A stretch of DNA of 64,000 nt from Streptomyces sp. NBC_00078 (lineage in GTDB: Bacteria > Actinomycetota > Actinomycetes > Streptomycetales > Streptomycetaceae): NCBI RefSeq assembly GCF_026343335.1, contig NZ_JAPELX010000001.1, forward strand, positions 186,001 to 250,000, read 5' to 3'. How positions within the stretch are numbered: position 1 is the first letter of the stretch; every line of letters starts with the position of its first letter. A model generated the notes under the pieces. That model saw only the letters and a program-made list of their open reading frames with translations. It was not told the origin of the DNA and made no database searches. Positions 26,251 through 35,463 of this stretch are shown piece after piece. The position numbers and the translations under genes are program-made.

Positions 26251-26422
26251 TCAGCGTTCCACGCGGGTGAGGACTTGGAGAGTGGCCTTGACGCCGCCGA
26301 GCTGGTCCAGGACCAGGAGGATCCATTCGTCGTCCCTGGGCCTTCCTCGCGTGCGGGGCGATGATCCCGGTGATGAGGTTGGTGATCCGGTGCAGCTCCG
26401 CCTGGAAGACGGGGTGGGCCAT
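26251..26422 (-). pseudogene. Small conserved-looking ORF broken by one frameshift
   Basis: ATG 26422 starts MAHPVFQAELHRITNLITGI then IAPHARKAQG, after which a one-base shift near 26336 is needed to continue as DDEWILLVLDQLGGVKATLQ and VLTRVER, ending at 26251. Together they make a plausible ~56-aa protein. It starts 11 bp after the stop of the exonuclease/phosphatase-fold gene, so it would be in the same operon. Family not recognised. Confidence 0.5.
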
Positions 26423-26432
26423 GACGCGGTGC

Positions 26433-27449
26433 TCACCAGCCGATTCCGGCGCCCACCGGCAGGTGGTCACTGCCGGTGGCCGGCAGCACCCATGAGCTTT
26501 TCGGCTGCAGACCGCGCACCAGGATCTGGTCGATCCGTGCCACCGGGAACTTCGCCGGCCAGCTGAAGCCGAAGCCGTCACCGGCCGCGTCCTGGGCCGA
26601 GCGCAGCTGCGAGGTGATGCCGGCGAACGCGCGGTCGTCCAGCGTGCCGTTCAGGTCGCCGAGCAGCATCACCCGCTCGTTCCGCTCGGCGGCGATGGCC
26701 TTGCCGAGGGCCTGTACTCCTCTGTCCCGTGAGCCAGTCCAAAAGCCCGCCCTGGGATTGAACCGTACAGACCCGAGGTGGGCCACATACACCGCCAGCG
26801 GCCCCTGCTCCGTGGCCACCGTGGTGCGCAGCGCCCGGTTGTACTCCATCTTGACGTCCATCGGCTTGGTGGCCGCCAGCGGCCCGTAGTCCATCGAGAA
26901 GTCGACCGGCCGGGTCTGCGACAGCGGCAGCTTGCTCCACAGCCCGACCGTGCCCTGCACCGTGTGGTACGGGTATGTCTTCGCCAGCTCCTTCTCGTAC
27001 GTGTCCCGGGCCTGCGAGGTGATCTCCTCCAGTGCCAGCACGTCCGCCTTGGAGGCGGCCAGGTCACGGGCGGTGCCGGTCGGGTCGGGGTTGTCGGCGT
27101 CGACGTTGTGGCTGACCACGGTGAGATCGCTGCCCGGGTGGGACTTGTCGCCGAGCAGCCCGCCGAAGAGGTTCAGCCACACCGTGACCGGCAGCAGCAG
27201 CGCGGCCACCGCGGAGGCGGAGCGGCGCCACAGCGCCCCCGCCAGCAGCACCGGGATGAACAGGCCGAACCACGGCAGAAAGGTCTCCACCAGGCTGCCG
27301 AGGTTCCCGATCCTGTTCGGGATCTCCGCGTGCAGCAGCAGGAACAGGCCGAGCAGCAGCGCCAGTGCCGCGAGTACCGGTCCGCGCTTCCAGGGTTCCG
27401 GCCGGGAGCCCGTACGGATCGCCCGGCGGATGCCCGCAGGCTCTCGCAC
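26433..27449 (-). CDS. Membrane-anchored endonuclease/exonuclease/phosphatase-fold protein
   Basis: About 338 aa if the GTG at 27449 is used. Three membrane spans (VLAALALLLGLFLLLHAEIP, FLPWFGLFIPVLLAGALW, AVAALLLPVTVWLNLFGGLL) precede the EEP domain: LTVVSHNVDADNPDPTGTAR, KADVLALEEITSQARDTYEK (catalytic Glu), VYVAHLGSVRFNP, VMLLGDLNGTLDDRAFAGI (Asp/Asn) and ATGSDHLPVGAGIGW (terminal SDH). All catalytic motifs are present. The start is uncertain because a histidine-kinase fragment on the other strand begins at about 27430, so the native start may have been lost in the joining event. Confidence 0.82.
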   Translation of the reverse strand: MREPAGIRRAIRTGSRPEPWKRGPVLAALALLLGLFLLLHAEIPNRIGNLGSLVETFLPWFGLFIPVLLAGALWRRSASAVAALLLPVTVWLNLFGGLLGDKSHPGSDLTVVSHNVDADNPDPTGTARDLAASKADVLALEEITSQARDTYEKELAKTYPYHTVQGTVGLWSKLPLSQTRPVDFSMDYGPLAATKPMDVKMEYNRALRTTVATEQGPLAVYVAHLGSVRFNPRAGFWTGSRDRGVQALGKAIAAERNERVMLLGDLNGTLDDRAFAGITSQLRSAQDAAGDGFGFSWPAKFPVARIDQILVRGLQPKSSWVLPATGSDHLPVGAGIGW

Positions 27450-28196
27450 CGAATCCGGCTGCCGGGTCACAGCGACGAGTTCCGTGAACTCGCCGACGCC
27501 TTCGACACGATGCTGGCGCGGCTCGAAGCACACGTCGCCGAACAGCGGAGATTCGCCGCCAACGCCTCTCACGAATTGCGCACACCGCTGGCGATCTCGA
27601 AGGCACTTCTCGATGTGGCCCGCACCGATCCGAGCCGCGATACCGGCGAACTCATCGACCGCCTCCACTCCGTCAACACCCGAGCCATCGGTCTTACGGA
27701 GGCACTGCTCCTGGTCAGTCGCGCTGAGCAGCGGTCCTTCACCCGAGAACAAGTCGACCTGTCTCTCATGGCGGAAGAAGCCACCGAAACGGCGTCACCA
27801 TCGAGACCTCCGGCGACATCGCCCCCACGCTCGGATCGCAAGCGCTCCTGCTGCAACTGACCACGAACCTCGTGCACAACGCGATCATCCACAACCTGCC
27901 GCGGCAGGGCTCCGTCTGGGTCAATGCCAGTGTTCATCCCAAGACCGTGGTGCTCACCGTCGAAAACTCCGGCGAGAAACTCACCCCGGAGCTGGTCTCG
28001 ACGCTCACCGAACCCTTCCAGCGCGGCACCGAGCGCACACACCGATCACGCCGGTGTCGGCCTCGGCCTCGGCCTGGCAATCGTCAAGACCATCACCCAG
28101 GCGCACGACGGCGCCCTCACCCTCACCCCACGCTCTGCCGACGGGATCCGCATCACTGTGGAACTACCCGCGACAGCCCCGCGCGCAGAAGGGTGA
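27430..28196 (+). pseudogene. Sensor histidine kinase, N-terminus missing, two frameshifts
   Basis: Homology starts mid-HAMP (RRLSHRIRLPGHSDEFRELA, DAFDTMLARLEAHVAEQRR) and passes through the H-box FAANASHELRTPLAISKALL. Near 27790 about ten residues and the frame are lost; the next frame gives LLQLTTNLVHNAIIHNLPRQ (N-box) and VVLTVENSGEKLTPELVSTL (G1). A second shift near 28045 leads to GVGLGLGLAIVKTITQAHDG (G2) and the TGA at 28196. The sensor and membrane part is absent; its left end abuts the EEP gene. It is a VanS-like kinase remnant. Confidence 0.88.
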
Positions 28197-28313
28197 GGAA
28201 TCAGGGATTGATGCGCCGCCACCACGCCGGCGTTCCACTGAAACCGGAGCCAGACGCCGGCCCGGGCCGGAGGCCCCGGGCGATGCGGCAGGCCACTGCA
28301 TGGGCGCTGGTCT

Positions 28314-28484
28314 TCAGCGCCTGCGCCAGGACCATCCACTGCCGATACCCGCCACATGCAGGGCCAACGCGGTAAGGCCGAGGAGCATCACATTGGTCGA
28401 GGTGAAGGTGTCGTTGGTCGAGATGTCCGCAGCATTGATCAGGAAAGCGATGAAGAACAGGACCGCCGAGAAGATCGCCAGCAT
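28314..28484 (-). CDS. Small two-span membrane protein
   Basis: 56 aa from ATG 28484: MLAIFSAVLFFIAFLINAAD, then FTSTNVMLLGLTALALHVAG and a basic end GSGWSWRRR. Two hydrophobic helices with a polar hairpin. Similar short proteins are widespread in Streptomyces, without a known role. The ribosome site is weak. 28485-28770 upstream contains nothing I can support. Confidence 0.6.
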   Translation of the reverse strand: MLAIFSAVLFFIAFLINAADISTNDTFTSTNVMLLGLTALALHVAGIGSGWSWRRR

Positions 28485-28770
28485 GATGTCCGTCCGTTCG
28501 GTGAGTCGGGCGCATACCGTGTGCCCTCCGAATGCCCGCAACTGAGCGGAACACACGGGCAGCTGAGCCAGGACGACGAGCGCGGGTCTCGTGGCGGCGC
28601 CATAGGCAAGTCCCCGGCGAACGCCCAGCAGTTCCTGCGCGGCACACCTCCGTCGCGCAGCCACGAGAACGGCGACGGGAGGGAGGCCGCCCGTCACATC
28701 GAGGCCGCAGCCGTCGGATACGGGAAACGGTGCCGTACCTCAAGCCGTGGCCGCGCACCCAGCGCCCCGC

Positions 28771-29616
28771 TCAGCCGATGCGTTCCCGTACGCGGTGAGG
28801 GTGCGCCGGATACACGCCCAGAATCCGGACCTCGCTGGAGAAGAAGCGCAACTCCTGCAGGGCCAGCGCGACATGGGGCTGTTCCGGGTGACCCTCGATC
28901 TCCACGTAGAAGCAACTCGGGTTGAACCCGGCCGCCATCTGATAGCTCTCGATCTTCGTAAGGTTCACCGCGCTGCTGGCGAAACCGCCCAGCGCCTTGT
29001 AGAGCGCGCTGGGAATGTTCCGTACGGCGAAGAAGAGGCTCGTCATCGTCGGCTCGTCCGTGACCGGCGCGAAGGCGGCCTCTCGCGAAAGGACCACGAA
29101 CCGCGTGGTGTTGTCCGGATCGTCCTCGACGCCCTCGCGCAACACCGTCAGGCCATGGTGGAGGGCCGCGGCAGGCGGGGCGAGTGCCGCGTGCCGCACA
29201 TCGCCCAGCTCCGCCACCTCGCGGGCGGCGCCCGCGGTGTCGTCGGAAACCAGGGTGCGCCAGCCGCCCTCCCGCAGAATCTTCCGGCACTGTCCCAACG
29301 CATGCACGTGGCTGCGCACGCACTCGACGTCGGCCAACGACGTCCCCGGTACGCCCATCAGGTCGAAGTGGATGGCCAGGAAGTACTCGCCGGTGACGAA
29401 CAGGCCCGACTCCGGCAGCAGGTGGTGCACGTCCGCCACCCGGCCGGCGGCGGAGTTGTCCACCGGGATCACCGCCACATCGGCGCTGCCGAGAGTCACC
29501 GCATCCAGCGCCTGCTCGAAACTCGTGCACGGCATCTGCGTGCCGTCGGGAAACAGGCTCTGCGTGGCCGCTGCCGAATTGGAGCCGAACTCACCCTGGT
29601 ACGCGACGGTAACCAA
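28771..29616 (-). CDS. pheA: Prephenate dehydratase
   Basis: 281 aa; the start appears to be TTG 29616 (MVTVAYQGEFGSNSAAA). The periplasmic-binding-like catalytic domain shows AYQGEFGSNSAAAT, VAVIPVDNSAAGRVADVHHL and the DNTTRFVVLS segment with the catalytic TRF. The C-terminal ACT domain (MTSLFFAVRNIPSALYKALG, VNLTKIESYQM) departs from the usual LTKIESRP allosteric motif: ESRP is replaced by ESYQ. The enzyme converts prephenate to phenylpyruvate in phenylalanine synthesis; the altered ACT motif suggests changed feedback control (inference). No other aromatic genes are nearby, so it may be a secondary copy. Confidence 0.88.
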   Translation of the reverse strand: MVTVAYQGEFGSNSAAATQSLFPDGTQMPCTSFEQALDAVTLGSADVAVIPVDNSAAGRVADVHHLLPESGLFVTGEYFLAIHFDLMGVPGTSLADVECVRSHVHALGQCRKILREGGWRTLVSDDTAGAAREVAELGDVRHAALAPPAAALHHGLTVLREGVEDDPDNTTRFVVLSREAAFAPVTDEPTMTSLFFAVRNIPSALYKALGGFASSAVNLTKIESYQMAAGFNPSCFYVEIEGHPEQPHVALALQELRFFSSEVRILGVYPAHPHRVRERIG

Positions 29617-29744
29617 CGATCAACACCGTTTCCTGTGCAGCCGGCCTCTCCGCCGGCGGAGGATCCACTGTAGATCGCACACGCGAGGGCTGTGGGACCG
29701 TCCACGAACAGAGACGTCTCACCGGTGATGCCGATTGTCCGATC

Positions 29745-30992
29745 TCAGTTCACCTGGCCGGCCAGACCGTTCACCTGGCGCGAGACACGCGTGACAACCG
29801 CGCCGTCGTAGACGTTGTCCGGGGTGACAACCCCCGTGATCGCCCGGGCGAGGAGCGTGGACGGTTCCTGGCCCTCGCTGCTGGAGTCCGTGTTGATCAT
29901 GATGACCATGGTGGCCTTCTGCGAAGGCAGATAGACGGTCACGGTTTCGTAGCCGGGGATGGATCCGTTGTGCCCGATCCACCCGTTGGTCTCGAAGATA
30001 CCGAGGCCGTAGCTGGTGCCGGGAAAGCCGGTGGGCAACGTCTTGAGGCGCTGAGCCTGGGTCTGAGGGCTGAGCAGTTTCCCGGTCGCGACGACTTCCG
30101 CCCAGCGGCGCAGGTCGTGCAGGTTCGAAATCATCGCTCCGGCCGCCCAGGCCCAGCTGGGGTTCCAGTCCGTCGCGTCGGCGACCTCGCCGCTCAGCGT
30201 CTGGTCGGTGTAGCCGCGCGGATGGGGCTCGGGGAACTCTGTCCCCTGCGGAAGAAACGTGTGGCCCAGCCTGGCCGGCCGGAGCACCCGGGTAGCGATG
30301 AAGTCGGCGAGCCGGTGACCACTGACCTTCTCGATCACCAGGCCGAGCAGGACGAGGTTGGTGTTGGAGTACTGGAACTGTGTTCCCGGCGCGAAGACGT
30401 TCGCGTGTCTGAAGCCGTACGCGAGCACTTCCCGAGGGGTGAAGAAGCGCGTCGGGTTGCTCAGCAGCTCATGGATGAAGTCCGGATCGGAGGTGTAGGG
30501 GAACAGGCCGCTGCGCATCTCGGCGAGCTGACGCAGGGTGATCCGGTCGCCGTCAGGGACGCCGTGCACGTAACGCGAGATCGGGTCGTCCAGCCGGACC
30601 CGGTGATCGTCCACGAGTTCGAGCAGCGCGGTGACCGTGAAGGTCTTCGTCTCGCTGCCGATCCGCACGAAGGGGTTGGTGGTCATCGGCCTGCGGGTGA
30701 CGGTGTCGGCGACGCCGGTCGCGCGGACATAGCTTCCCCGGCCCGGCATCCACAGCCCGACGACGACGCCGGGGATGCCCGCCTGCCGGCGGACGTCCTC
30801 GATCGTCTTGTCCAGTCGGGCGGTGACCTCGGGGCCGAGGCCGCCTGGCGGATGCTCGTGCCGGTCGTTCCGGTCTTGCCGGTCGACGCTTGTGGCGTGC
30901 ACGGCCGTGGCAGGAGCTGCCGTCATCGGAACCAGAACCGCCGCAGCGACCAGCGTTGCGGCGAGCAGACGGCGGTGCGGGGTACGTCGCAT
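29745..30992 (-). CDS. Secreted serine hydrolase, class C beta-lactamase / D-Ala-D-Ala carboxypeptidase fold
   Basis: 415 aa from ATG 30992 (MRRTPHRRLLAATLVAAAVL) with GGAAGAGG upstream. Signal peptide ends near APATAVHA. Catalytic motifs: FVRIGSETKTFTVTALLEL (SxxK, near residue 110), FQYSNTNLVLLG (YxN) and WIGHNGSIPGYETVTVY (HxG in place of KTG). This is the standard set for family S12 serine peptidases/esterases. It could act on peptidoglycan stem peptides or other amides. Monocistronic. Confidence 0.92.
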   Translation of the reverse strand: MRRTPHRRLLAATLVAAAVLVPMTAAPATAVHATSVDRQDRNDRHEHPPGGLGPEVTARLDKTIEDVRRQAGIPGVVVGLWMPGRGSYVRATGVADTVTRRPMTTNPFVRIGSETKTFTVTALLELVDDHRVRLDDPISRYVHGVPDGDRITLRQLAEMRSGLFPYTSDPDFIHELLSNPTRFFTPREVLAYGFRHANVFAPGTQFQYSNTNLVLLGLVIEKVSGHRLADFIATRVLRPARLGHTFLPQGTEFPEPHPRGYTDQTLSGEVADATDWNPSWAWAAGAMISNLHDLRRWAEVVATGKLLSPQTQAQRLKTLPTGFPGTSYGLGIFETNGWIGHNGSIPGYETVTVYLPSQKATMVIMINTDSSSEGQEPSTLLARAITGVVTPDNVYDGAVVTRVSRQVNGLAGQVN

Positions 30993-31067
30993 GTCGGGGC
31001 GCCTCTTCCAGTTACCGGGCTCGGGCGGCAACATCATCATCGGTAATGCGCCGCGAAGGCCCCTCTG

Positions 31068-31081
31068 CGATATGCATATCG
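31068..31081. promoter_or_regulatory. 14-bp AT-rich palindrome CGATATGCATATCG
   Basis: A perfect palindrome in GC-rich surroundings, 76 bp upstream of the serine-hydrolase ATG, in its promoter region. A regulator-binding site is plausible. Confidence 0.4.
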
Positions 31082-31204
31082 ACTGAGTCCACTCCTTCGG
31101 AGCCACCGGCGGGTGAAACGGCGCCGGGCCGGGATCCCTGCGGCGAGCCGCGTTCCCGGTCGGCGACGCCATGTGCCGGTCACCGGCCAACACCCCGGGG
31201 CGTT

Positions 31205-31400
31205 CGCCGCGTCATGTGCGCCGTCGACGACATCGAGGACGTCATTGCCCGCCTGTGCGCTCAGAGTGGCGAGCTCGTCGGCGAGATCATCCAGTAGGAG
31301 GCCATCTATCGGCTCCTTTACGTCCGCGGCCCCGAGGGCATCGTCGTCGGACTCGCGGACCAGCTCGGCGGAAGGCTTCCGCGGGACACGGCAGCCACAC
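31205..31400 (+). pseudogene. VOC (glyoxalase-fold) protein C-terminal remnant with an amber stop
   Basis: The plus frame reads AVDDIEDVIARLCAQSGELV GEIIQ, then TAG (31294-31296), then EAIYRLLYVRGPEGIVVGLA DQLG. This is the C-terminal half of a VOC dioxygenase/glyoxalase-fold protein, with the conserved Y-R-x-x-Y-V-R-G-P-E-G strand. The N-terminal half is absent, and the stop suggests GAG-to-TAG mutation. It lies between two minus-strand genes. Confidence 0.7.
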
Positions 31401-31456
31401 GGCACGCGACACACGGACACGGCACACGGACACGGCTCGCGCAGCCGGTGCGGGCC

Positions 31457-32935
31457 TCAGCCCTGACCGGCGTGCGAGCGGCTGTGCGAGACGTCCGGTG
31501 GACCCGGGTTCGGGTCGGCGCGGCGATCGTGGCGCCAGTCGTGGACCGCGAGGGCGAGCGAGCACACGACGGGGAGGATGCCGAGGCCGACGGCTGTCGC
31601 CACGGCGGTGCGGTAGTCGTGGGCGCCGGCGCCCAGCACGACGTAGAAGATGCCGGGCAGCGCGGCCGTACCCACCGATCCGCCGAGCCGCTGCCCGGTC
31701 TGCAGGGCACCGCCGGCCGCGCCCGCCCTGCGTACCGGCACGTCGCGCAGGGTCATGGTGATGTTCGGGGAGATGACACAGCCGCTGCCCAGGCCGCCGG
31801 CGAACAGGACGGGCACGGTGAGCCAGGCGGCCACGTGAGCGGGTGCCAACAGGATGATGAGCGCGGTGCCGCCCAGGCCCAGCGTCACGCCTGCCAGGCC
31901 GCACACGGTCAGCGCTCGGCCCCAGCGGTCCACGAGGTGGCCTGCCAGCGCCGCCGCGCAGGCCGATCCGATCGCGAACGGCGTCACCGCGAGTCCCGAG
32001 CGCAGGGGCGAGTAGTCCAGGCCGTTCTGGAAGTAGAGGGCGAAGACCAGCCACACACCGCTGAAGCCGACGAAGTACAGCGTGGCGATGGCCGCGCCGA
32101 TGGCATAGCCGCGTGTGCTCGTCACCAGCCGGGGGTCCAACAGCGGTTGGCCGTTGCCGGCGGCGACGCGCCGCTCCCACCGCACGAAGCAGGCCAGCAG
32201 CGCCGACCCCACCAGGAAGAGCCACCACAGTCGTCGTACGCCGCCCGACTCGGCCAGGACCAGCGGAAGCATCAGCGCCAGGACTCCGCACCCGAGGAGG
32301 GCGACGCCGCCCAGGTCGAGCGGTTCCCGGCGGCCCGGGGCCGTCCTGGGCAGCAGCCGGATGCCCAGCAGCAGGGCGACGGCGCCGACAGGGACGTTGA
32401 CGTAGAAGATCCAGCGCCAGCCCTGAGGGCCGTCGGCGAGTGCGAGGATGAGGCCGCCCACGATGGGGCCCACGGCGCTGGAGATGCCCACGACGGCGCC
32501 GAACAGGCCGAAGGCGCGCCCGCGTTCGGCTCCGCGGAACATCTGCTGGATGAGGGCGGAGTTCTGCGGGGCGAGGCAGCCCGCTGCGACGCCCTGGGCG
32601 AGGCGGGCGGCGACCAGGAACATGATGCCGGGCGCCGCGCCCGCCGCCGCGCTGCACAGGACGAAGGCCGCCAGGGCGAGCAGGAAGATACGGCGCCTGC
32701 CGATCGCGTCACCGACGCGGCCGGCGGTCACCAGGACCAGGGCGAAGGTGAGAGCGTAGCCGGAGACCACCCACTGGATGGCGGGTGCCGACGCGTGCAG
32801 GTCGCGCTGCATGGACGGGAGCGCGACCGCCACGATCGTCACGTCCAGCAGGCTCATGAACCCGGCCACCAGCGTGACCCACAGCGCCTTCCAGCGCCGC
32901 GGGTCGGGTCCGTCGGCGTCAGCCTGCGTCGGCAC
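31457..32935 (-). CDS. DHA2-family MFS drug exporter
   Basis: 492 aa from GTG 32935, chosen because AAGGAGGAGC is directly upstream; the frame is open to a GTG at 32983. Fourteen hydrophobic spans are visible. Motif A is TAGRVGDAIGRRRIFLLALA, motif C-like GLFGAVVGISSAVGPIVGGL, and PQGWRWIFYVNVPVGAVAL is typical of EmrB/QacA transporters. No regulator is adjacent. Probably exports hydrophobic compounds by proton antiport. Confidence 0.9.
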   Translation of the reverse strand: MPTQADADGPDPRRWKALWVTLVAGFMSLLDVTIVAVALPSMQRDLHASAPAIQWVVSGYALTFALVLVTAGRVGDAIGRRRIFLLALAAFVLCSAAAGAAPGIMFLVAARLAQGVAAGCLAPQNSALIQQMFRGAERGRAFGLFGAVVGISSAVGPIVGGLILALADGPQGWRWIFYVNVPVGAVALLLGIRLLPRTAPGRREPLDLGGVALLGCGVLALMLPLVLAESGGVRRLWWLFLVGSALLACFVRWERRVAAGNGQPLLDPRLVTSTRGYAIGAAIATLYFVGFSGVWLVFALYFQNGLDYSPLRSGLAVTPFAIGSACAAALAGHLVDRWGRALTVCGLAGVTLGLGGTALIILLAPAHVAAWLTVPVLFAGGLGSGCVISPNITMTLRDVPVRRAGAAGGALQTGQRLGGSVGTAALPGIFYVVLGAGAHDYRTAVATAVGLGILPVVCSLALAVHDWRHDRRADPNPGPPDVSHSRSHAGQG

Positions 32936-33142
32936 CGCTCCTCCTTCACCTGCGCGTGGACCTGATTGCATCAGGGTTCCCACCGAGCGGAGGGCTCACC
33001 ACGCGTTCGGCCGAGAACCTCGGCACCGGTGCACGGTACGGCGATCACGCCGCGCGAGTCGTTTCTCGCCGCCCCGGCAGAAACGCTCACGTCCGGACGC
33101 AGGGGCATGGACGAGCCCGACCCGGCCGAGTGGTCCGGCTCG

Positions 33143-34198
33143 TCAGGGCAGCGGCGGGGCGTCGAGAGGGCGTTCGCCGTCCCGGACAGGCCGGCTGGGC
33201 GTGAACAGCGGCGCCGCCTCACCGTCCGCGGCTGTGGCGGGGGCGTCGGTCAGCCGCATGCGCTCCCGCAGGCGCCCGTAGAAGTCGGCGGGGTTGAGCC
33301 TGACCAGGCGCAAGGGCTCGGGCGCCGCCGTCACCCCGATCCAGTCGCCGGGCTCCAGGATGCCCCGCGGCTGCCCGTCCACGCTCATCGCGGCGCGCCC
33401 GGAGTGGGGCAGCACGCGAAGGACGACCGGCTCGTCCGCGCTCGCGACCACGGTGCGGTTGAAGGTCATGTGCGGGGCGACGGGAGTGAAGATCACCGCT
33501 CGCATCCGGGGAGACAGCACCGGTCCGCCGGCGGCGAAGCTGTAGGCGGTCGAACCTGTCGGGGTCGCGACGATGACGCCGTCCGCCGAGTACGACGCCA
33601 GCAACCGGCCGGCGATGTACACGCCGAGACTGACCTGGCGGTCCCGTGCCAGTTTCTCCACCACGATGTCGTTGAGGGCGGTGACGTCGAGCGCGATGCC
33701 ACGGCCTTCCTCCAGCGCGGGGTCCGACTGCGGTGGTGGCGGCGGAAGGGCGGGCCCCCGGCCGTAGCAGAGGAACTGCTCCAGGTCCGTGGGCATCTCC
33801 AGCAGCCTCGACGCCCGCACGGTGAGGGTCATGCGCTCCTCGCACTCGGACCGCCCTGCGTGCACGGCCTCCAGTGCCCGCTCGACGTCGGTGACCGCGG
33901 TCTCCGTCAGAAATCCGACCTTTCCGAGATCGACGCCGAGTACCTTGCTGTTCTTCTTCGCGGCGATGCGGGCGCCTCGAAGGAAGGTGCCGTCTCCGCC
34001 GAGGGTCACGATGAGGTCGGGACTGCCCGCGGCCCGCACCTCGTCACGTCCGCTGCGCCGACTCCGCCGGCCCTGCCACACATCGATGTCGACGCAGCCG
34101 ATGCCGTACCGCGCGCACCACTCACGCACGGTCTGCGCTCCCGACACCGCCTCGGGACGACCTCCGTGCACGACGAGTCCCAACCGGCTTATCGGCAT
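33143..34198 (-). CDS. nadK: NAD kinase
   Basis: 351 aa from ATG 34198 with GGGAG six bases upstream (the frame is open to GTG 34210). The hallmark LIVTLGGDGTFLRGARIAAK (GGDGT) is near residue 85, with the NAD-binding NDIVVEKLARDRQVSLGVYI, ASYSADGVIVATPTGSTAYS and FAAGGPVLSP following. It is longer than the typical ~300 aa because of a Pro-rich insert (GRGPALPPPPPQSDPALEEG) near residue 155 and a proline/acid tail. It phosphorylates NAD to NADP. Streptomyces usually has a second, core copy, so this may be an accessory isozyme. Confidence 0.9.
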   Translation of the reverse strand: MPISRLGLVVHGGRPEAVSGAQTVREWCARYGIGCVDIDVWQGRRSRRSGRDEVRAAGSPDLIVTLGGDGTFLRGARIAAKKNSKVLGVDLGKVGFLTETAVTDVERALEAVHAGRSECEERMTLTVRASRLLEMPTDLEQFLCYGRGPALPPPPPQSDPALEEGRGIALDVTALNDIVVEKLARDRQVSLGVYIAGRLLASYSADGVIVATPTGSTAYSFAAGGPVLSPRMRAVIFTPVAPHMTFNRTVVASADEPVVLRVLPHSGRAAMSVDGQPRGILEPGDWIGVTAAPEPLRLVRLNPADFYGRLRERMRLTDAPATAADGEAAPLFTPSRPVRDGERPLDAPPLP

Positions 34199-34210
34199 GT
34201 CAACTCCCAC

Positions 34211-34527
34211 GTTGCCGTCGGGTCTGCGGCCTGTATGTCATCGTCACAGCATTCGCGGGGCCCTGCCACAAGGCCGACGGCACGGGAGCGGCACCACACT
34301 CTGCGATCTACCGCCGGCCCACCCGGTGGGAGCGTGGACGCCCGACTCCCGACTCCCGACTCCCGGCTCTCGACATCCGGCGCCCGACTCCCCCGCCCGA
34401 CCGACAACGCCGGCTGCCGCGATCACCATGTCCGGAACATCAGGAGGCGGGCTGCATTCCGGCCGGTGGGGTGCCGATACGCTGACGCCTGCGTGATCAT
34501 CGGAGAGTTCCCGCAGCGAGGAGACAC
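34211..34527. other. Intergenic region with a short heptamer repeat
   Basis: No gene seen. Three perfect copies of GACTCCC lie at 34344-34364, followed by degenerate copies to about 34392. It should contain the promoters of the divergent NAD kinase and squalene/phytoene-synthase-like genes. Confidence 0.6.
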
Positions 34528-35463
34528 GTGAGCAGGTGGCAGGCCGCGCTGGACCAGTGCGGCATCAGTGATCCCTCTCTGCGCAGGGACTACAGCTTGC
34601 AACGCACGATGGTTCGCCGGTTCGCGCGGGCTGAGTACATTGCGGTTCGGCTGCTGCTCCCTGCACGGCTCCACCCCTCCGTCGTAGCGGCTGTGGCTTT
34701 CATGCACGAGACGGACAACCGCGTCGACACAGGGGAGAGCGACGCTCGGCTGGCCGCTCTCCGCTCCTGGGATCGGAAGGTCACAGCCGCTCTCGAGTGT
34801 CGCGGCGGCGTGGAGCAGCCCATGCTGAGGGCCCTTGCGGACACTGCGCGTCGGCATCCGTTCATGGCGGCGCGTGTGCGGGACTTCCTCGACGGGGCGT
34901 CGGTTGAGGTCGCCTGGAACGGCTTCGAGACGGAGAACGACTTCCAGGCGTATGTGGACGGTTACTCGTTGCCCGCCCTCATGCTCACGGCTTCGCAGCT
35001 CGAACCGCCGTCCCAGGCGGACGCGTTGAAGTTCCAAGACGGCTGCCGGACGTTGATCGAGGCGATGCAGCGCATCGATTTCCTGGCGGACCTGGCCGAG
35101 GACGCCGCTGAGGGACTGGTCGGCGTCCCCCGTGACGCCCTGGCCCGGTTCGGTCTGGGCACCCAGGACCTGGCGCGCAGCACGGGCGACCACTTGCCGG
35201 CCGTCGACCGCCTGGTCATCGCCCAGGCGCGCCTCGCCGGCACGGCGCTGGATTCCTGCGGAGACCTGCCGCATCTCGTCGAACCCGGGCATCAGCCGTT
35301 CCTCGACACCCTGATCGCGGTGCAGCGCCTGCGCCTGCAGGACGTAGAGCGCAAGGGGAGCGCGCTGCTGGCTCACGGTGCGCGCCCGAAGTTGTCGGCG
35401 ACCGTACGACTTCTGGGGCGCCAGTACCTCACCGCGCGCAGACGGCGGCGTCGGCTCGGGTGA
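34528..35463 (+). CDS. Squalene/phytoene synthase family protein
   Basis: 311 aa from GTG 34528 with GAGGAGA upstream. The first Asp-rich motif is degenerate: VAAVAFMHETDNRVDTGESD near residue 60, compared with the usual DDxxD. The second is RIDFLADLAEDAAEGLVGVP near residue 190 (D-x-x-E-D), followed by RDALARFGL, as in head-to-head prenyl synthases. No other isoprenoid, carotenoid or hopanoid gene lies nearby. It may make or modify a polyprenyl product, but the altered first motif leaves activity open. Confidence 0.8.
   Translation: MSRWQAALDQCGISDPSLRRDYSLQRTMVRRFARAEYIAVRLLLPARLHPSVVAAVAFMHETDNRVDTGESDARLAALRSWDRKVTAALECRGGVEQPMLRALADTARRHPFMAARVRDFLDGASVEVAWNGFETENDFQAYVDGYSLPALMLTASQLEPPSQADALKFQDGCRTLIEAMQRIDFLADLAEDAAEGLVGVPRDALARFGLGTQDLARSTGDHLPAVDRLVIAQARLAGTALDSCGDLPHLVEPGHQPFLDTLIAVQRLRLQDVERKGSALLAHGARPKLSATVRLLGRQYLTARRRRRRLG

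Noticed and set aside
31448..32965. Long plus-strand frame opposite the DHA2 transporter
   Set aside because: Antisense shadow of a clear membrane transporter.
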